Assembly (NCBI GenBank): GCA_025056375.1
Contig: JANWWH010000010.1
Location: 1-34,511, forward strand
Direction: 5' to 3'
Length of the DNA stretch: 34,511 nucleotides
Origin: Aquificaceae bacterium
GTDB taxonomy: Bacteria > Aquificota > Aquificia > Aquificales > Aquificaceae
In this document: positions 7,952-16,121 of the stretch, piece by piece
Numbering within the stretch: the first letter of the stretch is position 1
How the letters are laid out: each line of letters opens with the position of its first letter
The notes under the pieces: generated by a model
Database searches by the model: none
What the model was told of the DNA's origin: nothing
Seen by the model: only the letters and a program-made list of their open reading frames with translations
Translations under genes and position numbers: made by a program

Positions 7952-9157
7952 TTAATCCTTATATTTTACCAGAAGCTCTCTGGCGTAGCGTTCCTTGAGC
8001 TTGTCCTCTTCTCCCCAAAGGATACCTATCACCTTCCAGCGCCTGTTTTCTCCGAAGGTAAAGTATATCCTTCCACCCATGGGCTTGAGTTTGAACACGT
8101 TCCTATAACCCTTCATTGTCTCAAACCTCTCCTCGTATCCTTTCATGTTCAGAAGGAAAAGCTCTCTTAGGAATTCTTTCCTCGCTTCTCTGTTCAAATG
8201 CAAGAATTCTCGGACTACCCGCTCTTCCAGTTCTACGTTTTCCAAAAGGCTTTCAAACATCTCTCTGTAAACTTCCTTTTTGCCCTCCCACTGCACCCTC
8301 AGGTTTTCCACTTCCAGCTTTAGAGCTTCCTTTTCTCTCTTCTCCTTTTCAAGTGTCTGCCGTAGGTTTTCGTAGTCTTGCCCAAGCTCCTCCTTTTCCC
8401 TAATAAGCTCCTCTATTAACTCATGGAGTTGGACGAGTTCCTTGGAGAGCCTTTTCCTCTCCTGTCTTAGCCTTGAAAGTTCATCCTTTGCACTCCTCGG
8501 CTCTCTCTCCTGAAGCGCGTCGAGCATGTCAAAGAGTTCTCTGTTTACGCGCGTAAGCCTCTCCAACCTTTCTGAGTATTCCTTTAACCTCCTGTGGTTT
8601 TCTTCGAGCTTCCCCATGAGCTCCGCCCTTTCTCTTTCTAACCTCTCCTTCTCTGCCAGTTCTTCTTCTCTTAGCCTTCTGTATTCTCTCTCTATCATCT
8701 CCTTCTCTATGTTGAGCCTATGGGTTAGCTCTCTTAAAAGGTTCATCTGCTCAAAAAGCCCACTTATCTCGCTTTGATTTTTGGAGAGCTCTTCCTCAAG
8801 TCTTTTCCTTTCCTCCTCAAGCTTCTTTGTTCTTCTTTCTACAGGAGACTCAAAAAGCCATATGAGGAACAGAGTGATTAAAAGAGAGGGAAGGAACTTA
8901 GTTATGGTGTGGTATTCTTCTCTAAAGAGCGAAAGTCCTATGACCTGAAAGAGGTATACGTAGGCAAGCCACACCACAGTCTTCTCTCTGTATCCAAAAA
9001 GCCAGGCAAGGTAGAGGGCGGAGTTAAGAGAAATAACCATGAGAAGACCCTCCAAGTCGTTAGGAAAGAGGTAAAAAGAGAGAAAAAGAGATAGGTAGTG
9101 AAGTGTAAAGTTGTAGGAGACTATCAGAAATAATAGCTTGAGAGCCTCTCTTACCAT
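7952..9157 (-). CDS. Membrane-anchored coiled-coil protein with C-terminal RelE/ParE-like domain
   Basis: From ATG at 9157: N-terminal TM segments (LLFLIVSYNFTLHYLSLFLSFYLF..., LLMVISLNSALYLAWLFGY...), ~200-residue Glu/Arg/Leu-rich coiled coil, C-terminus FLHLNREARKEFLRELFLLNMKGYEERFETMKGYRNVFKLKPMGGRIYFTFGENRRWKVIGILWGEEDKLKERYARELLVKYKD. Track start at 9238 would overlap divergent mazG. Confidence 0.65.
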   Translation of the reverse strand: MVREALKLLFLIVSYNFTLHYLSLFLSFYLFPNDLEGLLMVISLNSALYLAWLFGYREKTVVWLAYVYLFQVIGLSLFREEYHTITKFLPSLLITLFLIWLFESPVERRTKKLEEERKRLEEELSKNQSEISGLFEQMNLLRELTHRLNIEKEMIEREYRRLREEELAEKERLERERAELMGKLEENHRRLKEYSERLERLTRVNRELFDMLDALQEREPRSAKDELSRLRQERKRLSKELVQLHELIEELIREKEELGQDYENLRQTLEKEKREKEALKLEVENLRVQWEGKKEVYREMFESLLENVELEERVVREFLHLNREARKEFLRELFLLNMKGYEERFETMKGYRNVFKLKPMGGRIYFTFGENRRWKVIGILWGEEDKLKERYARELLVKYKD

Positions 9158-9166
9158 AGTTATAAT
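9138..9166 (+). promoter_or_regulatory. Sigma-70-type promoter for mazG, predicted leaderless transcript
   Basis: TTGAGA (9138-9143) - 17 nt - TATAAT (9161-9166) - 7 nt - ATG (9174). Confidence 0.7.
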
Positions 9167-9173
9167 ATAGGCT

Positions 9174-9932
9174 ATGGAAATTTTCCTCCAGCTCCTGAAG
9201 ACCATGGAGGAGCTCCGCTCAAAGTGTCCTTGGGACAAAAGCCAAACCCACGAAAGTCTAAAAAAGTATCTCTTAGAGGAGGCTTACGAGCTTCTTGATG
9301 CCATAGAGGCAAAAGAAGACCAGAGGTTAAAGGAGGAGCTTGGAGACCTACTCCTGCAAGTGGTCTTCCACTCTCAGATAGCAAAGGAGAGGGGTTCTTT
9401 TGACATATGGGATGTGATAGGAGCGCTCAACAGAAAGTTGGTGGAAAGGCATCCTCATGTCTTTGGTTGTGAAACCCCTGAAGAAGTGCTCCAGAACTGG
9501 GACAGAAGGAAGCTGGAGGAAAGAGAAAGTCTTCTCGAGGGCATACCTAAGAGCTTGCCAGCTTTGATGAGGTCCCAGAAGTTGCAGGACAGGGCTAGCC
9601 TCGTGGGCTTTGACTTTGAAAGACCGGAGCAAGCTCTTGAAAAGCTCATGGAAGAATTAGAAGAGTTCAGAGAAGCCCTCAACTCTGGCAACAAAAAAGA
9701 GTTAGAGCACGAACTCGGTGACCTGCTCACCGCAGTGGTGGAACTGGGAAGACTTCTCGGTCTTGATGCGGAGTTTTGTCTCCAGAGGGCAAACGACCGC
9801 TTCGAAAGCAGGTTCAGATACATGGAAAGGAGAGCTAAGGAGCTCGGAAGAAAGCTCGAGGATATGAGCCTTCAGGAGATGGACCAGCTCTGGCTTGAGG
9901 CTAAAAGGTTTGACTACAGACAAGAGGGCTGA
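9174..9932 (+). CDS. mazG: Nucleoside triphosphate pyrophosphohydrolase MazG
   Basis: CPWDKSQTHESLKKYLLEEAYELLDAIE, EELGDLLLQVVFHSQIA, second ELGDLLTAVVELGR repeat. Confidence 0.95.
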   Translation: MEIFLQLLKTMEELRSKCPWDKSQTHESLKKYLLEEAYELLDAIEAKEDQRLKEELGDLLLQVVFHSQIAKERGSFDIWDVIGALNRKLVERHPHVFGCETPEEVLQNWDRRKLEERESLLEGIPKSLPALMRSQKLQDRASLVGFDFERPEQALEKLMEELEEFREALNSGNKKELEHELGDLLTAVVELGRLLGLDAEFCLQRANDRFESRFRYMERRAKELGRKLEDMSLQEMDQLWLEAKRFDYRQEG

Positions 9933-11145
9933 CCTTCCTGCCTGTCCTCTTCTCAAAGTATCTCACGCCCGGGTTTCCAAGACTGCTCGCACCTGCAAAG
10001 AGGTATGCTTTGGAACCCTTCAAAATGTCCTTCCGCTCCTTTAACAGTATATCCTTTACCTGAGAGAGGCTTATGCCCCTGCAGTCCTGAAGGGTGTCCG
10101 CAGGCAGAAACTCTATCTCCTCCGCAGACTGACTGCCTACGAGAAGTAGGATAGACTTATCAGGACCTATGCTCGTCTGAAGAGTTGCCACCGCCCTGTT
10201 TTTCAAGAGTAGCCCCTCATACTCCGCAGGGACGAGGAATGTAGGTTCACAGAGACCGTCAAAAAGTTCAAGGGGTTCATCCTTTAAACTCTCCATAAGC
10301 ACCACCCTGAGACCGCCCCTGCTGTAGTAGATGGTGTTGCCTACTTTTTCGAGAGGGTCTGCCTTGAGAACACCCCTTATGGAAGGTGAATAGGGTCTAA
10401 CGAAGGAAGGGAGAGCCTCACCACCCACTTCCAGCTTACCGCTAAGCAGTTTCCAGTTAAGAAAGCCAAACTCCCACTCCCTGCAAGGAAGCCTGAGCTC
10501 CTGCTCCGCAAAAAGCCTTACCTCCTTTAGGAAGAGGAGCTCTTCCTTGCTTCCCGGTCTTCTACCGCCAGAGGACAAAAGGTCCCACTGCACCTCACCC
10601 TTCTTCTGCTTGAAAAGTCCGTATATACAACCACAGTAATCCTGATGGTATATCTCCAGCTCCTTGGATAGTCTAAACATCTCCTGAGTGCCACCGCCTT
10701 TCCTGTAGTCTAAGGCTAAAAACTCGATTCCGGAACCCTTACAGACCTTTTCACCGCTCTCCTTTAGCATGAGGAATTCCTTCTTAGGGCTCATCAGTAG
10801 GGTGGTGGTCAGATGAGTGGCACCCACCTCCCCTGCGAACTCCACACTTCTCAAAAGCCTGTAGTCGAAGCAAAGCTCACACCTTTTGCCCCTTTCAGGC
10901 TCCTCCTCGTAGCCCTTTACCGCCCCCAACCAGCCTTCAAGGTCGTATTCACCCTCGTGGAGTTCTATGCGGAGCTCTTTGCATATCCTTTGGGTTTCCA
11001 AAAACCTTAACTTGTATTCCTCGTAGGGGTGTATGTTAGGGTCGTAAAAAAAGCCCACCAGCTGAGACTGAGGGTAGTCTTCCCTAAGTTTTTTGAGGAA
11101 GTATACTGCGTCTGGCGCACAGCAGATGTGGACCAGAATTTTCAT
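9901..11145 (-). CDS. queH: Epoxyqueuosine reductase QueH (DUF208) with ~210-aa C-terminal extension
   Basis: ILVHICCAPDAV, FYDPNIHPYEEYKLR, RGKRCELCFDYRL, YHQDYCGCIYGL; residues after ~200 show no QueH motifs. Confidence 0.88.
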   Translation of the reverse strand: MKILVHICCAPDAVYFLKKLREDYPQSQLVGFFYDPNIHPYEEYKLRFLETQRICKELRIELHEGEYDLEGWLGAVKGYEEEPERGKRCELCFDYRLLRSVEFAGEVGATHLTTTLLMSPKKEFLMLKESGEKVCKGSGIEFLALDYRKGGGTQEMFRLSKELEIYHQDYCGCIYGLFKQKKGEVQWDLLSSGGRRPGSKEELLFLKEVRLFAEQELRLPCREWEFGFLNWKLLSGKLEVGGEALPSFVRPYSPSIRGVLKADPLEKVGNTIYYSRGGLRVVLMESLKDEPLELFDGLCEPTFLVPAEYEGLLLKNRAVATLQTSIGPDKSILLLVGSQSAEEIEFLPADTLQDCRGISLSQVKDILLKERKDILKGSKAYLFAGASSLGNPGVRYFEKRTGRKVSPLVCSQTF

Positions 11146-12362
11146 TTCTTACCCTTTACATACTGCTCCCAGTTTTCTGGGTTAAAGGGAGAGAGCTCTC
11201 TGAGAAGCTTGACGGTCTTCGGAAACTCTTCCAGAACGTATTCCACATCCTCCTCGCTGTTGTCCCTTCCAAAGCTGAAAACTATGGAGCCGTTTGCCAC
11301 TTCTTTAGGAACACCTACCGCAAAGAGCACGTGAGATTGCTTTAGAGCTAAGGAGACGCAGGCAGAGCCAGATGCGGTTTCTATGCCCATAAGGTCAAGC
11401 CTCAGGAGCATAGCTTCACCCTCTATAAGATGGACTATGAGAGAAAGGTGGTGAGGGAGCCTTTGGGTGGGGTGTCCCGTGAACTCTATCATATCAAGCT
11501 TTTCCTCAAGCCCTGCCCTGAGCCTGTCTCTATATCGGGATAGCCTTTCCCTTCTGTCGGAGAGCTCCTTCATGGCAAGCTCGCAGGCAGCACCGAAGCC
11601 CACTATGCCCGGCACGTTCTCCGTTCCAGCCCTCACACCCCTTTCCTGCGTGCCACCCTCTATGAGGGGTCTTAACTTCACACCCTTTCTGGTCCAAAGG
11701 GCTCCCACACCCTTAGGTCCATACATAAGATGTGCGGTAAAGGAGGCGGCATCTACGCCCCATTCCCTAAGGTCCACGGGATAATGCCCGAGGGTAGGGC
11801 AGGCGTCCGTATGGAACAAAACCCTGGGGTTCTTCTCCTTTGCAGCGCTAACCAGCTCCTTTATGTTCTGTATGGTGCCTATCTCCCTGTTAGAATGACC
11901 TATGCTTACCAACACCGTGTCTGACCTTACCGCCTCTGAGAGTTGTGCAGGGTCTATGAGACCTTTATTGTCGGGCTTGAGGTATGTAACCTCCCATCCC
12001 TTTCTTTCGAGGCTTTTCAGAGGATGAAGTATGGAGTGGTGTTCTATATCTGTGGTAACTATGTGTTTACCCTTCTTTTCATAAGCCTCCGCTATGCCCT
12101 TTATCGCAAGGTTGTTGGCTTCTATACCACCTGAGGTGAAGATGATTTCTTCTGGGGAGTTTGCCCTTATGAGCTGTGATAGCTTTTCGCGAGCTTCGTT
12201 TATCGCTTTTTTTGCAGTTTGTCCAAAGCTGTGGAGAGATGTAGGGTTGCCAAAATGCTCCCTGAAGTAGGGGAGCATAGCTTCAATAACCTCCTGAGCG
12301 GTAGGCGTAGTGGCTATGTGGTCTAAATAAACTACCCTTTTTCCTGCCTTCTTTAAAAACAT
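11142..12362 (-). CDS. Cysteine desulfurase (IscS/NifS) homologue lacking the PLP-binding lysine
   Basis: YLDHIATTP, EHHSILHPL, HTDACPTLG, SFTAHLMYGPKGVGAL (HL in place of HK), GGTQERGVRAGTENVPGIVGFG, SGSACVS. Confidence 0.9.
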   Translation of the reverse strand: MFLKKAGKRVVYLDHIATTPTAQEVIEAMLPYFREHFGNPTSLHSFGQTAKKAINEAREKLSQLIRANSPEEIIFTSGGIEANNLAIKGIAEAYEKKGKHIVTTDIEHHSILHPLKSLERKGWEVTYLKPDNKGLIDPAQLSEAVRSDTVLVSIGHSNREIGTIQNIKELVSAAKEKNPRVLFHTDACPTLGHYPVDLREWGVDAASFTAHLMYGPKGVGALWTRKGVKLRPLIEGGTQERGVRAGTENVPGIVGFGAACELAMKELSDRRERLSRYRDRLRAGLEEKLDMIEFTGHPTQRLPHHLSLIVHLIEGEAMLLRLDLMGIETASGSACVSLALKQSHVLFAVGVPKEVANGSIVFSFGRDNSEEDVEYVLEEFPKTVKLLRELSPFNPENWEQYVKGKK

Positions 12363-12366
12363 CCTT

Positions 12367-13401
12367 TTACCTCCTCTCTGTTAGATCGCTTATGAGTTTT
12401 GCTATGCTTATAAAGGCTCTTGCGGTGTCCGAGTTGGGATGGCTCGCCACCACGGGATTTCCCAGGTCTGAGGTCTCAGAAACCTCTGGGTCAAGGGGTA
12501 TGGAGCCAAGTATTTTAAGACCGTAGGCGGTTGCAAACTCCGCCACCCTACCCTTTCCAAAGATATAGTATTTCTTACCGCTATCAGGGCAAAGGAAGTA
12601 AGCCATGTTCTCTATAACACCCAACACCGGTATCTGGACTTCTTTGAACATGGCAACCGCCTTCTTCACATCCGCCAGAGCCACATCTTGAGGCGTGGTG
12701 ACCACAACCGCACCGGACATATGAACGTTCTGGGCTAAGGTAAGCTGGACATCTCCCGTGCCTGGTGGTAGGTCAAGCACGAGATAGTCAAGCTCTCCCC
12801 AGTTCACATCAAAGAGGAACTGGGTAAGGGCTTTCATGAGCATAGGACCCCGCCATATGACGGGCGTGTCCTCCGAGGGTAGTAGAAAACCTATGGAGAG
12901 CAGGCTTATTCCATGCCTTTCCAGAGGTATTATCCTGTTGTTTTGGTCCACATGCACCCTTTCACCCTTAACCCCCATCAGGGTGGGTATACTGGGTCCG
13001 TATATGTCCGCATCCAGAAGTCCTACCCTGTAGCCAAGCTTTGAGAGAGCAAGGGCAAGGTTAGCGGAGACGGTAGACTTACCTACGCCCCCTTTACCGC
13101 TACCCACCGCTATAAGGTGCTTTATACCTGCAACCCTCCTTCTGGTAAAAGCAGGAGCACCCATTACCGGCTGGGCTGGCACTTCTTCTACAAACCTTAC
13201 TCTAACGTCCTCCACATCTGGCACCCTCTCCAGAGCTTCTCTTGTCCTGTCCACCAGGTATTCTTCCATGCCCTTTTTTGGAAGCTTGTAGAGTATCTCA
13301 AGAGTCCTACCTATGAGCTTTATATCCTTTACGAGCTCCGAAAGTCTTGAATTATCTACGATCACATCTCTAAGGGCTTCCATGACATCCTTTACCGCCA
13401 T
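12367..13401 (-). CDS. mrp: Mrp/ApbC/NBP35-type P-loop Fe-S carrier ATPase
   Basis: GSGKGGVGKSTVSANLALAL deviant Walker A, DADIYGPSIPTLMG, LPPGTGDVQLTL, N-terminal MIP18/DUF59-like region; SD AAGGAGGA. Confidence 0.93.
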   Translation of the reverse strand: MAVKDVMEALRDVIVDNSRLSELVKDIKLIGRTLEILYKLPKKGMEEYLVDRTREALERVPDVEDVRVRFVEEVPAQPVMGAPAFTRRRVAGIKHLIAVGSGKGGVGKSTVSANLALALSKLGYRVGLLDADIYGPSIPTLMGVKGERVHVDQNNRIIPLERHGISLLSIGFLLPSEDTPVIWRGPMLMKALTQFLFDVNWGELDYLVLDLPPGTGDVQLTLAQNVHMSGAVVVTTPQDVALADVKKAVAMFKEVQIPVLGVIENMAYFLCPDSGKKYYIFGKGRVAEFATAYGLKILGSIPLDPEVSETSDLGNPVVASHPNSDTARAFISIAKLISDLTERR

Positions 13402-13479
13402 TGTGTCCTCCTTTTGAAGATTAAAATATAGACAACGGGTAGTAGAAGGTTATGAGAATAATCAAAGAGGTGACGAAAG

Positions 13480-14325
13480 ATGAATTACATGCCCTACATA
13501 GTCAATTACCTGAGCTCGATTGAGGAGATTGCGGAGATATATCTGGCTCCAGGTGCCTTTATTACCGAAAAGAGGGGAAACAGACTTATAAAGGTCTCTG
13601 ACGCCATACTTACGCCAGAGGACATAAGGGATACCTTGGTTTCTCTTAGAAGTCATACACCCTTTGCCGCAGGCCCCATTGGTAAAGAGGGCAGGTTTTC
13701 CTTTGGTGTCAAAGATGTGGGTAGGTTTGGTGTGAACTACATAACTCAGAGGGGTAGTTATGTGGTGCACATACTTCGCACACCTTACAACATACCACTC
13801 CTCGGCAAGATATGTCCTGATAAGGATAGCATAAACCGGATGGAGGAAATCGTAAGACTGCACACCTCTGGTCTTGTAGCCTTTCAGGGTAGAAACCAAG
13901 CTATCGTAAACACTCTCGTGTATTCCTTTTTACAACATATCTGTAATAACTACAGCAAGGTTATATTTATACTGGAATCACCCCTTAGCTTTCTTCTTAA
14001 ACACGGACAGTCCCTGGTGCTTCAGAGAGAATTGGGTGTGGATGTGGAAACCCTTGAAGAAGCTCTAAAAGACGCCTTCCACATGAACTCGGACATACTC
14101 TACATCAGGCACAGGGACATCCTGCCTTCTAAGGAACAAGACCGGATGCTAAGAGCCATCGAATCTTACTCTCTGGTGCTCCTGAGCCTGCCAACTATGG
14201 AGGTGTCCTTTTTTGAAGAGCTTGAGGGACGACTGAAAGCCTTGGTGGAGGTGGAATTAGATGAAGGGGGCGCTTTCAGATGCACTTTTAAAGAGCCCGC
14301 ACCTCAGGCTTTGAAAAACCATTAA
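13480..14325 (+). CDS. PilT/PilU-like protein with degenerate nucleotide-binding motifs (putative pseudo-ATPase)
   Basis: N-terminus resembles PilT (FSFGVKDVGRFGVNYITQRGSYVVHILRTPYNIP); KVIFILESPLSFLLKHGQSLVLQRELGVD parallels PilT ..TIEDPIEF...SLV.QREVG; Walker A position reads FQGRNQAIVNTL. Confidence 0.75.
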   Translation: MNYMPYIVNYLSSIEEIAEIYLAPGAFITEKRGNRLIKVSDAILTPEDIRDTLVSLRSHTPFAAGPIGKEGRFSFGVKDVGRFGVNYITQRGSYVVHILRTPYNIPLLGKICPDKDSINRMEEIVRLHTSGLVAFQGRNQAIVNTLVYSFLQHICNNYSKVIFILESPLSFLLKHGQSLVLQRELGVDVETLEEALKDAFHMNSDILYIRHRDILPSKEQDRMLRAIESYSLVLLSLPTMEVSFFEELEGRLKALVEVELDEGGAFRCTFKEPAPQALKNH

Positions 14326-15460
14326 ATTCAGCGGCGTAAACGGTGGTGTAGGCACCGGAGGAGAGTATATAGAGATAGTCCCCCACCTCTGGCTCTGGAA
14401 GGGCTACCTTGCGCGCTACCACATCCATGCTGTCGCAAGAAACACCACCTACCGTCCACTCCCTTAACTCTCCCTCCCTTTCTACGTAGAAGGGATACCT
14501 TATGCCACCAAGTGCCTCCGCAAGCCCATTAAACACACCCGTATCTATGTAAAGCCAGTTTTCTTCCCCTCTTTTGGCTTTTCCTATGACCCTACAAACC
14601 ATAAGCCCCTGGTCTCCTACCACACCCCTGCCGGGTTCTATTTGAAGTTCATGGGGTAAGGAGGGCATGAACTTCTGCAAAAGACCCCTCACATAGTAGG
14701 CTATGTCCTCTATCCTAAGAGCTTCGTAGGTGTATTTTACCGGCAGCCCACCACCTATGTTGAGCATCTGAAGTCTCAGCCCCTTTAACTTTGCCTTTTG
14801 CCACAGTTCGCTGGCCTTCTTTATGCCTATGAGCCAGTTTCTGAAGTTGTTACACTGAGAGCCTACATGGAAGGTTAGCCCGTAGGGGACAAGCCCTTTG
14901 TCCTGGGCGTAGAGAAGGACCTCCAGAGCGGTATCCACATCTACGCCAAACTTTTTAGACAAAGGCCAATCACTTCCTTCGTTTGGAACCACAAGCCTCA
15001 CGTAGACCCTTGACCTTGGTGCTACCCTTGAGAGCTTGTCCACCTCCGTAAAGGAGTCTACCACGAAACGGTTTACGCCCTGCCCATAGGCGTAATCTAT
15101 AAACTCCAGAGGTTTTATTGGGTTGCTGGATATGACCCTTTCGGGCTTTACGCCAAGGCTCATAACCCTTCTGAGTTCTTCTGAGGAAGCCACCTCAAAA
15201 CCTGAACCCAGGTCCGCCAGAAGCTTGAGCACTTCTAAATGGTCGTTTGCCTTGACCGCGTAGTAAACCCTGAACTGGGGAAAGTGATACTTTATCTCTA
15301 AATACCTGCTCTTTATACCCTGAAGGTCCAAAAGGAGCACGGGCGTCCTCGAAGGTTTAAGATGTAAGGTAAGGTGTTCTCTGGAGGAGAGAAACTCTTG
15401 GAAGTATCTTCTGGCAAACTCATACTGGAGGGTTAATGGGTCTATGGTATCTTTTACCAT
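14288..15460 (-). CDS. Fold-III PLP decarboxylase, ornithine/diaminopimelate decarboxylase family
   Basis: YYAVKANDHLEVLKLL, GFEVASSEEL, TFHVGSQC, LNIGGGLPVKY, EPGRGVVG, GVSCDSMDVV. Confidence 0.88.
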   Translation of the reverse strand: MVKDTIDPLTLQYEFARRYFQEFLSSREHLTLHLKPSRTPVLLLDLQGIKSRYLEIKYHFPQFRVYYAVKANDHLEVLKLLADLGSGFEVASSEELRRVMSLGVKPERVISSNPIKPLEFIDYAYGQGVNRFVVDSFTEVDKLSRVAPRSRVYVRLVVPNEGSDWPLSKKFGVDVDTALEVLLYAQDKGLVPYGLTFHVGSQCNNFRNWLIGIKKASELWQKAKLKGLRLQMLNIGGGLPVKYTYEALRIEDIAYYVRGLLQKFMPSLPHELQIEPGRGVVGDQGLMVCRVIGKAKRGEENWLYIDTGVFNGLAEALGGIRYPFYVEREGELREWTVGGVSCDSMDVVARKVALPEPEVGDYLYILSSGAYTTVYAAEFNGFSKPEVRAL

Positions 15461-15483
15461 AATGGCATATAATATAACCGAAA

Positions 15484-15557
15484 CGGCCCGTAGCTCAACT
15501 GGACAGAGCGTGGGACTACGGATCCCAAGGTTGCGGGTTCGACTCCCGCCGGGCTGG
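15484..15557 (+). tRNA. tRNA-Arg (anticodon ACG)
   Basis: Cloverleaf read by eye: acceptor CGGCCCG/CGGGCTG, D stem GCTC/GAGC, anticodon stem TGGGA/TCCCA with loop CTACGGA, T arm GCGGG-TTCGACT-CCCGC; CCA not encoded. Confidence 0.95.
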
Positions 15558-15626
15558 TTTCATTGAATTTTCACAAAAAAATCCCTTAAAATTAAATTAA
15601 AACCTATAAACCTTAGGAGGTGCGTC

Positions 15627-16055
15627 ATGAAGAAGTTCCTATTAGCAGGATTGGTCTTCGGAGGTGTGGTCTTTGCCCAGCCCAAAATTGAAGTAAAGGA
15701 TGCCTGGGTCAGGGAAGTGCCCCCCACTTCCAAGATGTCCGCAGCCTACATGATAATTGAGAACAAGGGCAATCAGCCAGATAAGCTGGTTGACGCAAAG
15801 AACAACGCCTCTGAAATAACAGAGCTCCACGAAACGGTGGAAGGTAAGATGAGGAAGGTAAAAGCGATCGAAGTGCCCGCCAACGGAAAGACGGAGCTCA
15901 AGCCCGGTGGTCTTCATGTGATGCTCATAAACCTAAAAAAGCCACTAAAGGAAGGAGAGACGGTAGAGCTCGTGCTCAAGTTTGAAAAGTCTGGTGAGGT
16001 AAAGGTGAACGCCCCAGTTAAGAAGGGCATGGGTGGACACAAGCAGGGACACTGA
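15627..16055 (+). CDS. PCuAC-type periplasmic copper chaperone
   Basis: Signal peptide MKKFLLAGLVFGGVVFA; DAWVREVPPTSKMSAAYMIIENKG, ELHETV, LKPGGLHVMLINLKKPLKEGETVELVLKFEKSG. Confidence 0.92.
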   Translation: MKKFLLAGLVFGGVVFAQPKIEVKDAWVREVPPTSKMSAAYMIIENKGNQPDKLVDAKNNASEITELHETVEGKMRKVKAIEVPANGKTELKPGGLHVMLINLKKPLKEGETVELVLKFEKSGEVKVNAPVKKGMGGHKQGH

Positions 16056-16121
16056 GTTTTCTCATAATTTGGGGTCTGTGGGTGGGGTTATAATCTCATA
16101 AAAACTGTAAGGAGGTAAGCC

